Assembly: GCF_003711805.1 (NCBI RefSeq)
Contig: NZ_QXCP01000008.1
Coordinates: forward strand, 47,311 to 111,310
Origin: Brachybacterium sp. EE-P12
GTDB taxonomy: Bacteria > Actinomycetota > Actinomycetes > Actinomycetales > Dermabacteraceae
DNA: 64,000 nt
Direction of reading: 5' to 3'
The notes beneath the pieces were generated by a model that ran no database searches, was not told the DNA's origin, and saw nothing but the letters and a program-made list of their open reading frames with translations. This document shows positions 25,952-35,262 of this stretch, piece after piece. Both the position numbers and the translations under genes were made by a program. Each line of letters opens with the position of its first letter. Position 1 is the first letter of the stretch.

Positions 25952-27727
25952 ATGCAGACCCATAACTACGACGTGGTGATCATCGGCGCCGGCGGCGCCG
26001 GGATGCGCGCCGCGCTGGAATCCTCCAAGCGCGCCCGCACCGCGGTGGTCACCAAGCTCTATCCCACGCGCTCCCACACCGGCGCGGCGCAGGGCGGCAT
26101 GTGCGCGGCCCTGGCCAACGTCGAGGAGGACAACTGGGAGTGGCACACCTACGACACCGTCAAGGGCGGTGACTACCTGGTGGACCAGGACGCCGCCGAG
26201 GTCATGGCCAAGGAGGCCATCGATGCGGTGCTCGACCTGGAGAAGATGGGCCTGCCCTTCAACCGCACCCCCGAGGGACGGATCGACCAGCGCCGCTTCG
26301 GCGGCCACACCCGCGAGCACGGCGAGGCGCCGGTGCGCCGCTCCTGCTACGCCGCGGACCGCACCGGCCACATGATCCTGCAGACCCTCTACCAGAACTG
26401 CGTGAAGCAGCAGGTGGAGTTCTTCAACGAGTACTACGTCCTGGACGTGCTCATGACCGGCGATCCCCGCACCGACGAGGGCGTGCGCGCCGCGGGCGTG
26501 GTCACCTACGAGCTCGCCACCGGCGAGATCCACGTCTTCCGCGCGAAGTCGATCATCTTCGCCTCGGGCGGCTTCGGGAAGATCTTCAAGACCACCTCGA
26601 ACGCGCACACCCTCACCGGCGACGGTCCCGCGATGGCCTTCCGCCGCGGCATCCCGCTGGAGGACATGGAGTTCTTCCAGTTCCACCCGACGGGCCTGGC
26701 GGGTCTGGGCATCCTCCTGTCGGAGGCCGCCCGCGGCGAGGGCGGCATCCTGCGCAACAGCGAGATGGAGCGCTTCATGGAGCGCTACGCCCCGACGCTG
26801 AAGGACCTCGCCCCGCGCGACGTCGTCGCCCGGGCGATGGCGAACGAGGTGCGCGAGGGCCGCGGTGCCGGCCCGAAGAAGGACTACGTCTACCTCGACC
26901 TCACCCATCTCGAACCCGCGCACATCGACGCGAAGCTGCCCGACATCACCGAGTTCGCCCGCACCTACCTGGGCGTGGAGCCGTACACGGATCCGATCCC
27001 GGTGTTCCCCACCGCGCACTACGGCATGGGCGGCATCCCCACGAACATCCGCGGCGAGGTCCTCGCCAACGCGACCGACGTGATCCCCGGGATGTACGCC
27101 GCCGGGGAGACCGCGTGCGTGTCCGTGCACGGCGGCAACCGCCTGGGCACCAACTCCCTGCTGGACATCAACGTGTTCGGGCGCCGCGCCGGCATCGCCG
27201 CCGCGGAGCACGCCGCGGAGGTCGACCTGCCCGACCTCCCCGAGGGCGTGGAGACCCCCACCGTCGAGCTGCTCGAGCGCCTGCGCGACCGGCCCGCGAC
27301 CGAGGACCGCATCGCGAACATCCGCACCGACCTGCAGGAGCTCATGGACGCGAACGTCCAGGTGTTCCGCACCGAGGAGACCTGCCGGACGGCGCTGGCC
27401 GGGATCACGGACCTCAAGAAGCGGTACGAGACGGTCGCGATCCAGGACAAGGGCCGCCGCTACAACCTCGACCTGATGGAGGCCGTCGAGCTCGGCTTCC
27501 TGCTGGATCTCGCCGAGATCGTGGCGCTCGGCGCGCTGCACCGCAAGGAGTCCCGCGGCGGTCACTTCCGCGAGGACTTCGACACGCGCGACGACGCCAA
27601 CTTCCTCGAGCACACCATGGCCTACCGCACCCTGCCGGGTGAGGAGGGCGCCGAGGGCACCCCGATCCGTCTGGGCACCAAGCCCGTCGTGATCACCCGC
27701 TACGAGCCGAAGGAGCGCACGTTCTGA
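25952..27727 (+). CDS. sdhA: Succinate dehydrogenase flavoprotein subunit
   Basis: 591-residue catalytic subunit oxidising succinate to fumarate. The N-terminal VVIIGAGGAGMRAALES binds FAD, and the His in TRSHTGAAQGGMCAAL (about residue 45) is the covalent FAD attachment site. EFFQFHPTGLAG and the C-terminal RRGIP/ARGEGG region line the active site, and GLFA-like HGGNRLGTNSLLD is intact. Length is normal. The stop shares one base with the sdhB start, so the two are translated together. Confidence 0.97.
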   Translation: MQTHNYDVVIIGAGGAGMRAALESSKRARTAVVTKLYPTRSHTGAAQGGMCAALANVEEDNWEWHTYDTVKGGDYLVDQDAAEVMAKEAIDAVLDLEKMGLPFNRTPEGRIDQRRFGGHTREHGEAPVRRSCYAADRTGHMILQTLYQNCVKQQVEFFNEYYVLDVLMTGDPRTDEGVRAAGVVTYELATGEIHVFRAKSIIFASGGFGKIFKTTSNAHTLTGDGPAMAFRRGIPLEDMEFFQFHPTGLAGLGILLSEAARGEGGILRNSEMERFMERYAPTLKDLAPRDVVARAMANEVREGRGAGPKKDYVYLDLTHLEPAHIDAKLPDITEFARTYLGVEPYTDPIPVFPTAHYGMGGIPTNIRGEVLANATDVIPGMYAAGETACVSVHGGNRLGTNSLLDINVFGRRAGIAAAEHAAEVDLPDLPEGVETPTVELLERLRDRPATEDRIANIRTDLQELMDANVQVFRTEETCRTALAGITDLKKRYETVAIQDKGRRYNLDLMEAVELGFLLDLAEIVALGALHRKESRGGHFREDFDTRDDANFLEHTMAYRTLPGEEGAEGTPIRLGTKPVVITRYEPKERTF

Positions 27728-28482
27728 TGACTGCCGTCGCCGAGAAGCCCCAGGCCGATGCCGGGGAGATCCCCTCGTTCGAGGTGACGATGCGCATCGC
27801 GCGCTTCACCCCGGAGGACGACAAGGGCGTCCACTGGGAGGACTTCACCGTCACCATGCATGGCACCGACCGCGTGCTCGATGCGCTGCACGAGATCAAG
27901 TGGCACATCGACGGGTCGCTGACCTTCCGCCGCTCGTGCGCGCACGGCGTGTGCGGCTCGGACGCGATGCGGATCAACGGCCGCAACCGACTGGCCTGCA
28001 AGACCCTGCTCAAGGATCTCGACATCTCCAAGCCCATCACCGTCGAGCCCATCAAGGGCCTGCCGGTCGAGAAGGACCTGATCGTCGACATGGAGCCGTT
28101 CTTCGACTCCTACCGCGAGGTCATGCCATTCCTGGTCGCCGGCGGTCAGGAGCCGAGCCGCGAGCGGCTGCAGTCGGCGGAGCAGCGCGAGCGCTTCGAC
28201 GACACGACCAAGTGCATCCTCTGCGCGGCCTGCACCTCCTCCTGCCCCGTGTTCTGGACCGACGGGCAGTACTTCGGCCCCGCCGCGATCGTGAACGCGC
28301 ACCGCTTCATCTTCGACTCGCGCGATGATGCGGGCGAGCAGCGGCTGGAGATCCTGAACTCCAAGGAGGGCGTGTGGCGCTGCCGCACCACCTTCAACTG
28401 CACCGAGGCGTGCCCGCGCGGCATCCAGGTGACCAAGGCGATCGCCGAGGTGAAGCAGGCCGTGATCCGCGGCCGGGTCTGA
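27727..28482 (+). CDS. sdhB: Succinate dehydrogenase iron-sulfur subunit
   Basis: 251-residue electron-transfer subunit. The [2Fe-2S] cysteines are in RRSCAHGVCGSDAM and LACKTL (residues about 62-83), the [4Fe-4S] ligands in CILCAACTSSCPVFW (about 165), and the [3Fe-4S] ligands in CRTTFNCTEACPRGI (about 220). All cluster residues are intact. It passes electrons from SdhA FAD to quinone at SdhCD. It ends the operon; a perfect inverted repeat follows about 80 bases downstream. Confidence 0.97.
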   Translation: MTAVAEKPQADAGEIPSFEVTMRIARFTPEDDKGVHWEDFTVTMHGTDRVLDALHEIKWHIDGSLTFRRSCAHGVCGSDAMRINGRNRLACKTLLKDLDISKPITVEPIKGLPVEKDLIVDMEPFFDSYREVMPFLVAGGQEPSRERLQSAEQRERFDDTTKCILCAACTSSCPVFWTDGQYFGPAAIVNAHRFIFDSRDDAGEQRLEILNSKEGVWRCRTTFNCTEACPRGIQVTKAIAEVKQAVIRGRV

Positions 28483-28562
28483 GCCGGCGGGCCGACGCCG
28501 CCGCACCCGGCGCGTCGACACCTCGGCCGCCCGCGCCGGCCGCCCGCAGCGGCCCCCGTGAG

Positions 28563-28618
28563 GAAATGTCCCCCTGCGACTCATGATCGGCTCGACATGA
28601 GTCGCAGGGGGACATTTC
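28563..28618. repeat. Perfect 23-bp inverted repeat between convergent sdhB and hydrolase genes
   Basis: Arms 28563-28585 and 28596-28618 are perfect reverse complements with a 10-base loop; each reads GAAATGTCCCCCTGCGACTC then ATG from the outside in. The gap of 184 bases holds no gene. It is longer and more regular than normal intrinsic terminators here and has only a short T run (TTT). It could be a bidirectional terminator or a copy of a dispersed palindromic element. Confidence 0.85.
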
Positions 28619-28666
28619 TGCGCGCCGGGCCGCCCGGGACGCGCCCATCAGCCCGTCGCCGGCTGC

Positions 28667-29539
28667 TCAGGCGGCAGCGTCGGCGAGCACCTCTCGCAGT
28701 CGGTCGGCGAAGGCGGCCGGGTCCCCGGGATCGGCGGGGTTCTGCCGGGTGAAGCCGCCGTGGTCACCGGGGAAGTCCACCGCCTCCTGGCCGAGCAGCG
28801 CGGCAAGAGCACGGGCGGTGCGGGCGGTGAGCGCCTGTCCGGTCCGCTCGCCGACGGCGATCACGATCGTGGCCGAGGAGGCGCGGAGCGTGTCGAGGTC
28901 CGGCGCGTATCCCGTGACCGGAGCGCTCGCCCCGGACAGCAGCGGGTCGTCCCGGGAGCCGTCGTCCTGGACGGGCAGGCCGAACCGGGCCGGGTCCGGC
29001 GAGGGCTGGGCGAGATACCCGTCGGTGAACTCCCCCTGCCACGACGTCATGTGGAGGAACGCCGCCAGGCCGGCGCCCCAGCCCCGCTCCTGGTAGGCGC
29101 GGGTGACGGCGGCGTTCGCCTCCGCGGCCGTCTCGGCGTCCGGCAGCACGCCGAGCACGGGAGGTTCGTGCGCGACCAGCACGTGCACGTCGTCCGGATG
29201 CGCGGTCACCAGCGCGAGGCCCGCGACCGCGCCGCCGCTGCTGGCGAACACGTCGACCGGCGCGCCGAGCTCGCCGATCAGCGCGTGGAGGTCCTCCGCC
29301 TGGATCCGCGGATCGTGGAGGTCGCTGCCGTCGCTGCGGGTGCTCTCCCCCAGCCCGCGCGGGTCGTAGGTCACCACGGTCCGTCCCGGCAACTCGGCGG
29401 CGAGCTCGGCGAAGCCCTCGGAGGTCATCGGCTGGCCGATCATCAGCAGGACGGGATTGCCGTCCGCGGGAGGCAGCGGACCGTGCAGCTGGTGGACGAT
29501 CTCGGCGTCGGGAAGGGTCAGCGTGCGGCGCTCGGCCAT
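28667..29539 (-). CDS. Alpha/beta-fold hydrolase
   Basis: 290-residue hydrolase. VVTYDPRGLGEST (near residue 58) is the oxyanion/strand-4 region, the nucleophile elbow reads ASSGGAVAGL (near residue 97), and PGDHGGFTRQNP (near residue 255) supplies the catalytic His. No signal peptide. The ATG at 29539 follows GGAGGA. The elbow lacks the usual first Gly of GxSxG (Ala in its place). The substrate is unknown; similar genes are often annotated as esterases or as proteins encoded next to TetR regulators, but no regulator is adjacent here. Confidence 0.85.
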   Translation of the reverse strand: MAERRTLTLPDAEIVHQLHGPLPPADGNPVLLMIGQPMTSEGFAELAAELPGRTVVTYDPRGLGESTRSDGSDLHDPRIQAEDLHALIGELGAPVDVFASSGGAVAGLALVTAHPDDVHVLVAHEPPVLGVLPDAETAAEANAAVTRAYQERGWGAGLAAFLHMTSWQGEFTDGYLAQPSPDPARFGLPVQDDGSRDDPLLSGASAPVTGYAPDLDTLRASSATIVIAVGERTGQALTARTARALAALLGQEAVDFPGDHGGFTRQNPADPGDPAAFADRLREVLADAAA

Positions 29540-29680
29540 GGTCGCTCCTCCGGGGTCTCCGTCCCGTGGGCCCGGGGCGGACTGCGCCCCACCGTAGGGC
29601 ACGGAACGACCGAAGGGAACCGCCGCGAAGCGACGGTACGAGACGTCCCGAGCCCGCGGCGCAGGTCCGCTGAATGAGGC

Positions 29681-30502
29681 TCAGGCGTAGGTGACCACCA
29701 GCGGGGCGTGGTCGGACCAGCGGGTGTCATAGCTGGGGGCGCGGTCGACCTGTGCGTCCGTCGCCCGCTCGCCGAGCTCGGGCGTGGTCAGCTGGTAGTC
29801 GATGCGCCAGCCGGCGTCGTTGTCGAAGGCCTTGCCGCGCTGGGACCACCAGGTGTACGGGCCGGGGACGTCGCCGGCGAGGCGCCGCTGCACGTCCACC
29901 CAGTCGCCCTCGACGAGCAGACGGTCGAGATAGGCGCGCTCCTCGGGCAGGAAGCCGGCGGACTTCAGGTTGCCCTTCCAGTTCTTGATGTCGTTGTTGG
30001 CGTGGGCGATGTTCAGGTCCCCGGTGAGGACCACGTGGCGGCCGTCGGCGCGCAGCGCGGCCAGGCGCTCCATGGCCACGTCGAGGAAGGCGTACTTGTC
30101 GGTCATGGTCTGCGGCTTCTCGGTGTTGCCCGAGTGCATGTAGCAGGAGATGACCGTGAGGTCCTTGCCGTCGCCGAGCGGGTCCTCGAGGTCGGCCTCG
30201 AGCCAGCGCCCGGTGTGGGTGGGCTCGGTGAGACCGGGCAGGCCGCGGCGCACGCCCTCGAGGTCGATCCGCTCGAGCGAGGTGCGGGCGGCGATTGCGA
30301 CGCCGTTGCGGCCCTTGAGCTCGGAGGCCTGGCCGACGATCGTCCACCCCTCCCCCACGAGGTCGGCGAGCAGCTCGTCGGGTGCGCGGACCTCCTGCAG
30401 GGTGATGACGTCGGCCGCGGTCTGCGCGAGCCAGTCGGCCATGCCCTTGCGGGCGGCGGCCCGCAGGCCGTTGACGTTGACGGTGGCGAGGGTGAAAGTC
30501 AT
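29681..30502 (-). CDS. xthA: Exodeoxyribonuclease III / AP endonuclease
   Basis: 273-residue base-excision-repair nuclease. TLATVNVNGLRAA starts the fold; metal-binding Glu in ITLQEVRAPDE (about residue 36), active site GDLNIAHANNDIKN (about residue 150), DYQLTTPEL (about 235) and the catalytic SDHAPLVV at the C-terminus are all present. The long frame upstream of 30502 is not coding: CATACT lies seven bases before the ATG, suggesting a leaderless start. It lies just downstream of folD on the same strand. Confidence 0.95.
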   Translation of the reverse strand: MTFTLATVNVNGLRAAARKGMADWLAQTAADVITLQEVRAPDELLADLVGEGWTIVGQASELKGRNGVAIAARTSLERIDLEGVRRGLPGLTEPTHTGRWLEADLEDPLGDGKDLTVISCYMHSGNTEKPQTMTDKYAFLDVAMERLAALRADGRHVVLTGDLNIAHANNDIKNWKGNLKSAGFLPEERAYLDRLLVEGDWVDVQRRLAGDVPGPYTWWSQRGKAFDNDAGWRIDYQLTTPELGERATDAQVDRAPSYDTRWSDHAPLVVTYA

Positions 30503-30509
30503 GCGCCCC

Positions 30510-30515
30510 AGTATG
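30510..30515 (-). promoter_or_regulatory. -10 element (CATACT) of a probable leaderless xthA transcript
   Basis: On the minus strand CATACT is followed by seven bases and the xthA ATG, without a ribosome site. Confidence 0.4.
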
Positions 30516-30554
30516 TCAGCGGCCTGCGACGCCCGAGGACGTCGCACCCCGGGC

Positions 30555-31448
30555 TCAGAGCTCGAGCCCTGCGGCGTGCTCGGCAGCCTCGACGACGTTG
30601 CTGACCAGCAGCGCACGGGTCATCGGGCCGACGCCGCCGGGGTTGGGGCTGATCCAGGAGGCGACCTCCGCGACGGCCGGGTCCACGTCGCCCACGAGCT
30701 TCGCCTTCCCGCCGGCGGGGTCCTCCTGCCGGGAGACGCCGACGTCCAGCACGATCGCGCCGGGCTTGACGTCCTCGGGACGCACCAGGTGGGCGACGCC
30801 CGCGGCGGCGACGATCACGTCGGCGCGGCGCAGGTGGGCGGGCAGGTCCACGGTGCCCGTGTGGGTGAGGGTGACCGTCGCGTTGATGCTGCGTCGGGTC
30901 ATGAGCGCGCCGATGGACCGGCCGACGGTCACGCCGCGCCCGATGACGACGACGTCCTTGCCCTTGAGGTCCAGATCGTGCCGCGTGAGCAGCTCGATCA
31001 CGGCGCGGGGGGTGCAGGGCAGCGGCGTGTGGATCGGGGCGTAGGCGTTCAGCACCAGGCGGCCCAGGTTCGTGGGGTGCAGGCCGTCGGCGTCCTTCGC
31101 TGGGTCGATGCGCTCGAGGATCGCGTCGGTGTCGATCTGCTCCGGCAGCGGGAGCTGGACGATGTATCCGGTGCAGGCCGGATCGGCGTTGAGCTCGTCG
31201 ACGACCGCCTCGACGTCCTCCTGCGTGGCATCGGCCGGCAGATGCTTCTGGATCGAGTTCAGCCCGATCTGCTCGCTGTCGCGGTGCTTGCCGCGCACAT
31301 AGGCGGCGCTGCCGGGATCATCGCCCACCAGCACGGTCGCCAGCCCCGGGCGGGGGTGACCCGCCTCGACGAGACGAGCCACGCGCTCGGCCAGCTCCTC
31401 CTTGATGGTCTTCGCGGTGGCCTTGCCGTCGAGGATCTGGGCCGTCAT
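30555..31448 (-). CDS. folD: Bifunctional methylenetetrahydrofolate dehydrogenase/methenyltetrahydrofolate cyclohydrolase
   Basis: 297-residue one-carbon enzyme interconverting 5,10-methylene- and 10-formyl-THF with NADP. The catalytic Lys is in [13 protein letters not shown] (about residue 55), the folate site in [13 protein letters not shown] (about 95), and the NADP loop in [14 protein letters not shown] (about 168). [10 protein letters not shown] and [14 protein letters not shown] complete the signature. It lies downstream of glyA, which makes the methylene-THF it uses; a strong hairpin separates the two. Confidence 0.97.
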   Translation of the reverse strand: MTAQILDGKATAKTIKEELAERVARLVEAGHPRPGLATVLVGDDPGSAAYVRGKHRDSEQIGLNSIQKHLPADATQEDVEAVVDELNADPACTGYIVQLPLPEQIDTDAILERIDPAKDADGLHPTNLGRLVLNAYAPIHTPLPCTPRAVIELLTRHDLDLKGKDVVVIGRGVTVGRSIGALMTRRSINATVTLTHTGTVDLPAHLRRADVIVAAAGVAHLVRPEDVKPGAIVLDVGVSRQEDPAGGKAKLVGDVDPAVAEVASWISPNPGGVGPMTRALLVSNVVEAAEHAAGLEL

Positions 31449-31488
31449 GACGCTCTCCTTGGGTGAGGGGTCGGTGGTGCGGGCGGCA

Positions 31489-31523
31489 GGCGGGGTCCGA
31501 CGCGCTGCGCGCCGGACCCCGCC
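31489..31523 (-). terminator. Hairpin between glyA and folD
   Basis: GGCGGGGTCCG (31489-31499) and CGGACCCCGCC (31513-31523) form an 11-bp perfect stem with a 13-base loop in the 81-base gap. No T run. Probably a partial terminator or stabiliser behind glyA. Confidence 0.55.
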
Positions 31524-31529
31524 CGATGG

Positions 31530-32798
31530 TCAGTGCTGCTGCAGCTCGGCGTACAGCGGCGTCTTCTCGGCGAGCTTCGCGGTGCGTGCGCGGAGGCTCT
31601 CGACGTCGGCGCCGCCGGTGAGGGCCAGCGCGATCACGTCGGCGACCTCGGTGAACTCCGCCGCGCCGAAGCCGCGGGTGGCGAGCGCCGGGGTGCCGAT
31701 GCGCAGCCCCGAGGTGACCCGCGGCGGGCGCGGGTCGTTGGGGACGGCGTTGCGGTTCACGGTGATGCCGACTTCGTGCAGGCGGTCCTCCGCCTGCTGG
31801 CCGTCGAGCTCGGAGTCGACGAGGTCCACGAGCACGAGGTGCACGTCGGTGCCGCCGGAGATGACCTTGACGCCCGCGGCCTTCGCGTCCTCGGCCTGGA
31901 GGCGGTCCGCGAGGATCTGCGCGCCCTCGAGGGTGCGGGCCTGGCGGTCCTTGAACTCGTCGGACGCGGCGATCTTCAGCGCGACGGCCTTCGCAGCGAC
32001 GACGTGCATGAGCGGGCCGCCCTGCTGGCCGGGGAACACGGCCGAGTCGATCTTCTTCGCCCACTCCTCCTTGCACAGGATCATGCCGGAGCGGGGGCCG
32101 CCGATGGTCTTGTGGATCGTGGTGGAGACGACGTCGGCGTAGGGGACGGGGCTGGGGTGCAGGCCCGCAGCGACGAGGCCCGCGAAGTGGGCCATGTCCA
32201 CCCACAGGGCGGCGCCGACCTCGTCGGCGATCTCGCGGAAGCGGGGGAAGTCGAGCTGGCGGGTGTAGGCGGACCAGCCGGCGACGATGACCTTGGGCTG
32301 CTCGGCGACCGCGAGCTCGTGCACCTTGTCCATGTCGATCAGGCCCGTGCCCGGCTCGGTCTCGTACGCGACGATGTCGTAGAGACGGCCGGAGAAGTTG
32401 ATCTTCATGCCGTGGGTGAGGTGGCCGCCGTGGGCGAGCGAGAGGCCCATGAGCTTGTCGCCGGGGCGGGCCAGGGCGTGCATGACCGCAGCGTTCGCGG
32501 TGGCGCCCGAGTGGGGCTGGACGTTCGCGTGCTCGGCGCCGAACAGGGCCTTGGCGCGGTCGATCGCGATCTGCTCGGCGACGTCGACCTCCTCGCAGCC
32601 GCCGTAGTAGCGCTTGCCCGGGTAGCCCTCGGCGTACTTGTTCGTGAGCACGGATCCCTGCACCTGCAGCACGGAGCGCGGCACGAAGTTCTCCGAGGCG
32701 ATCATCTCGAGCGTGCCCTGCTGTCGGGCCAGCTCGCGATCGAGCACCTGGGCGATCTCGGGATCGATGTCGGCGACAGACTGGTCGAGGACGTTCAC
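31530..32798 (-). CDS. glyA: Serine hydroxymethyltransferase
   Basis: 422-residue PLP enzyme converting serine and THF to glycine and methylene-[12 protein letters not shown] opens the conserved part, and [11 protein letters not shown] binds the substrate/[14 protein letters not shown] and the PLP-Lys motif [16 protein letters not shown] (Lys near residue 227) are intact. The GTG at 32798 is chosen because AGGAGG stands five bases before it; the ATG 22 codons upstream has no ribosome site. It feeds FolD downstream. Confidence 0.97.
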   Translation of the reverse strand: MNVLDQSVADIDPEIAQVLDRELARQQGTLEMIASENFVPRSVLQVQGSVLTNKYAEGYPGKRYYGGCEEVDVAEQIAIDRAKALFGAEHANVQPHSGATANAAVMHALARPGDKLMGLSLAHGGHLTHGMKINFSGRLYDIVAYETEPGTGLIDMDKVHELAVAEQPKVIVAGWSAYTRQLDFPRFREIADEVGAALWVDMAHFAGLVAAGLHPSPVPYADVVSTTIHKTIGGPRSGMILCKEEWAKKIDSAVFPGQQGGPLMHVVAAKAVALKIAASDEFKDRQARTLEGAQILADRLQAEDAKAAGVKVISGGTDVHLVLVDLVDSELDGQQAEDRLHEVGITVNRNAVPNDPRPPRVTSGLRIGTPALATRGFGAAEFTEVADVIALALTGGADVESLRARTAKLAEKTPLYAELQQH

Positions 32799-32845
32799 GG
32801 GGCCTCCTGGGACGGGGTGAGGGGGCGGCGAGCAGCCGTCACGCC

Positions 32846-32851
32846 ATCCTA
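32846..32851 (-). promoter_or_regulatory. Candidate -10 element (TAGGAT) for glyA
   Basis: On the minus strand TAGGAT lies about 48 bases before the glyA GTG. No clear -35, and no riboswitch-like fold is recognised in the short leader. Confidence 0.4.
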
Positions 32852-32947
32852 GAACGCCGAGCACCCGCGGTCGTCCCGACGCTCACTCCTCGGCCGACGG
32901 GAGTGCGGGCCGGCCTCGAGGAACGGCCGGCGGGCTCGCCGCCGCGC

Positions 32948-34075
32948 TCAGAGGTCGAGGCCGAGGCGCACCGGCTCGGGCTCGAGACGGATCCCGAAGC
33001 GCTCCAGCACCCGCGACCGGACGTCGTGGGCGAGGGCGACGAGATCCTCGCTGCTGGCGCCGCCGCGATTGGTGAGCGCGAGGGAGTGCTTGGTGGAGAC
33101 GGAGGCCCGCTCCCCCACCGCGTGGCCGCGCTCGATGCCGGAGTGGCTGATGAGCCAGGCGGCGCTGGTCTTGACCCGGCCCTCGCCCGCCTCGTAGCGC
33201 GGGGCCTGCTCGGGCAGGGCGTCGGCCGCCTCGCGGTCCAGGATCGGGTTGGTGAAGAACGAGCCCGCGCTCCAGGTGTCATGGTCATCGGGGTCCAGGA
33301 CCATGCCCTTGGCGCCGCGGACCCGCAGCACCGCCTCGCGCACGCGGCTCATCGGCACCCGGTCCCCGACCTCGACGCCGAGCTCGGCGGCGAGCTGGGC
33401 GTAGCGGATCGGGGCCGAGAGCGAGCCGATCGTGTGCTGGAAGGTCACCGACAGCACCACGTAGCGGCCGGTCGCCGAGGGGACCGGGCCGCTGTAGCGG
33501 GTGCGCTTGAAGACGCTGTCGCGATAGGTGAAGCCGCAGTCGGCGGCGAAGAAGGTGCGCACGGCCCGCTTCTCGCGGTCCCACGTGCGCACCCGGGAGA
33601 TCGTCGCGGCGACCTCCTGGCCGTAGGCGCCGACGTTCTGGATCGGGGTCGCGCCGACGGTGCCGGGGATCCCCGAGAGGGCCTCGATCCCGACCATCTC
33701 GCGGGCGATCGCGTAGCGCACCGCACGGTCCCAGTTCACCCCCGCGAAGTACTCGACGATCGCGCCGCCGCAGGTCGGGTCCAGCGGGGTCAGGTCCGCG
33801 GGGTCCACGGGTATCCCGTCGGGCTCCCCCGAGGCGCCGACCTCGCAGGTCGCGTCCAGCAGCGGCGGCTCCTCGGGATCGCGCAGCAGCACGACGGTCC
33901 CCTCGAAGGGCTCGTCGGAGGCGACGAGGTTCGAGCCGCCGCCGAGGACGAGCAGCGGCTCGCCGGCCTCGTCGGCGGCGGAGACGGCCTCGATGACCTC
34001 CTCGGCGGTGCGGGCCTCGACGAGCTTCCGGATCTCGCCGCCGATGCGGAGGGTGGTGAGCTCGGAGAGCCTCAT
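32948..34075 (-). CDS. murB: UDP-N-acetylmuramate dehydrogenase (UDP-N-acetylenolpyruvoylglucosamine reductase)
   Basis: 375-residue FAD enzyme forming UDP-MurNAc for peptidoglycan. The FAD-binding region includes LLVLGGGSNLV (about residue 45) and GIPGTVGATPIQNVGAYGQE (about residue 138). The proton-donor Ser lies in WSAGSFFTNPIL (about residue 270), and SAAWLISHSG follows. It has the insertions typical of the longer type I enzymes. The ATG at 34075 overlaps the MaoC gene stop (ATGA), which fixes the start. Linkage of murB to two small dehydratases is common in actinobacteria. Confidence 0.95.
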   Translation of the reverse strand: MRLSELTTLRIGGEIRKLVEARTAEEVIEAVSAADEAGEPLLVLGGGSNLVASDEPFEGTVVLLRDPEEPPLLDATCEVGASGEPDGIPVDPADLTPLDPTCGGAIVEYFAGVNWDRAVRYAIAREMVGIEALSGIPGTVGATPIQNVGAYGQEVAATISRVRTWDREKRAVRTFFAADCGFTYRDSVFKRTRYSGPVPSATGRYVVLSVTFQHTIGSLSAPIRYAQLAAELGVEVGDRVPMSRVREAVLRVRGAKGMVLDPDDHDTWSAGSFFTNPILDREAADALPEQAPRYEAGEGRVKTSAAWLISHSGIERGHAVGERASVSTKHSLALTNRGGASSEDLVALAHDVRSRVLERFGIRLEPEPVRLGLDL

Positions 34076-34557
34076 GCCCGGTCCTGCCCGTCGGCGCCCT
34101 GAGCGGTGCGGGGCAGGGCGAGGGTGGCGCGGGCCCGGCCCAGTACCTTCGCGCCGTCCACCTCGGCGGTGAGGTCCACGCGGGCGGTGCCGGCCGCGGC
34201 GTCGATCGCGCCGACGGTCGCGACGACCTCGAGGGTGACCTCGCCGGTGGGGGGCACCGGCACCATCCCGGTGAAGCGGGTGGAGTAGGCGGTGACGAGG
34301 GTCGGGTCGCCGACGGCCTCGAGCAGCCCGGTGATCGCGGTGCCCATGGTGAGCATGCCGTGGGCGATGACGCCGGGGAGGCCGGCGCCCTCGGCGACCG
34401 CGTCGTTGTAGTGGATGGGGTTGAAGTCGCCGGAGGCCCCGGCGTAGCGCACGAGGGTGTCGCGGTCGAGGGTGTGGGTGGTGCGGGCGAGCACGTCGCC
34501 GACGGCGAGCGCGGCGAGGTCGATCGTCCCGGCGGGGGCGGTGGGGCTGCTGGTCAT
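34072..34557 (-). CDS. MaoC-like hot-dog dehydratase (HadB-like)
   Basis: 161-residue single hot-dog-fold protein. The hydratase-2 signature DFNPIHYND (catalytic Asp and His, about residues 43-49) and HGMLTMG (about residue 66) are intact. In actinobacteria this protein pairs with the one encoded just upstream to form a heterodimeric (3R)-hydroxyacyl-ACP dehydratase (HadAB type), in which this subunit carries the catalytic residues. The organism need not make mycolic acids, and the true acyl substrate is unknown. It overlaps murB by 4 nt. Confidence 0.88.
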   Translation of the reverse strand: MTSSPTAPAGTIDLAALAVGDVLARTTHTLDRDTLVRYAGASGDFNPIHYNDAVAEGAGLPGVIAHGMLTMGTAITGLLEAVGDPTLVTAYSTRFTGMVPVPPTGEVTLEVVATVGAIDAAAGTARVDLTAEVDGAKVLGRARATLALPRTAQGADGQDRA

Positions 34558-34641
34558 CTCTGCTCCTGGGGATGCGGTGGCGGCGTGGGCGTCGGCTCCG
34601 AGGGGCCGGGGCCGCTGGCGGGCGGCGGGGTGCGGCGGCGC

Positions 34642-35091
34642 TCAGTCGCCGCGGACGACGAGCATGCTGCGCACGGCGGCGACCTCCGCGCCGTCCTCGT
34701 CGGCGAGGTCGACGCGCGTGGTCACCATCGCGTGCCCGCCGGCGGCGCGGACGGACTCGACGGTGAGGGTCGGCACGAGCCGGTCCCCGGCGACGACGGG
34801 CCGGTGGAGGGTGAAGGACTCCTCGCCGTGGACCACGCGGGAGAAGTCGATCCCGGCGGCGGGGTCCTCGACGTACTGCGCCTCGGTGGCCTGGGCGAGA
34901 GAGACCAGGAAGGTGGGCGGCGCCACGACGCCGGCGTGCCCGGCCGCGCGGGCGGCCTCGGGGTCGGTGTGCAGCGGGGAGGGCGCGCCGGTGGCACGGG
35001 CGAACTCGGCGATCTTCGCGGCCGAGACGGTGTGCACGGGGCCGGACGGGTAGGTGCGGCTGGCGAAGGCGGGATCGGGGGTGGTGGTCAC
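34642..35091 (-). CDS. FAS1-like hot-dog dehydratase domain protein (HadA-like)
   Basis: 149-residue hot-dog-fold protein. It resembles the non-catalytic, substrate-binding partner of HadB: the fold is recognisable (VAPPTFLVSL, EESFTLHRPVVAGDRL), but the catalytic Asp/His pair of hydratases is not present. The start is GTG with GGGAGA upstream. With the HadB-like gene 84 bases downstream it probably forms a dehydratase heterodimer. Gene order tRNA-rpmG-hadA-hadB matches other actinobacteria; here murB follows instead of hadC. Confidence 0.85.
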   Translation of the reverse strand: MTTTPDPAFASRTYPSGPVHTVSAAKIAEFARATGAPSPLHTDPEAARAAGHAGVVAPPTFLVSLAQATEAQYVEDPAAGIDFSRVVHGEESFTLHRPVVAGDRLVPTLTVESVRAAGGHAMVTTRVDLADEDGAEVAAVRSMLVVRGD

Positions 35092-35207
35092 TGTGTCTCC
35101 CGAGGTCGGGTCGGCCCGGGGCCGACGGATGCGGACCCACCGATCATCTCACCGCGATGCCGCGCCTGCGGGAGGCCGGACCGTCCACGGCACCGCCGCC
35201 GGACATG

Positions 35208-35242
35208 ACGAAGGCCACCCAGCGGTGCCGGGTGGCCTTCGT
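35208..35242 (-). terminator. Terminator-like hairpin downstream of rpmG
   Basis: ACGAAGGCCACCC (35208-35220) and GGGTGGCCTTCGT (35230-35242) form a perfect 13-bp stem with a 9-base loop between rpmG and the hadA-like gene. No T run, as is usual in this GC-rich genome. Confidence 0.7.
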
Positions 35243-35262
35243 GGACGCTGCGGAGCGCCCGC

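Noticed and set aside
32799..32947. A glycine or tetrahydrofolate riboswitch upstream of glyA
   Set aside because: The leader after the likely -10 is only about 40 bases and no aptamer-like fold is visible.
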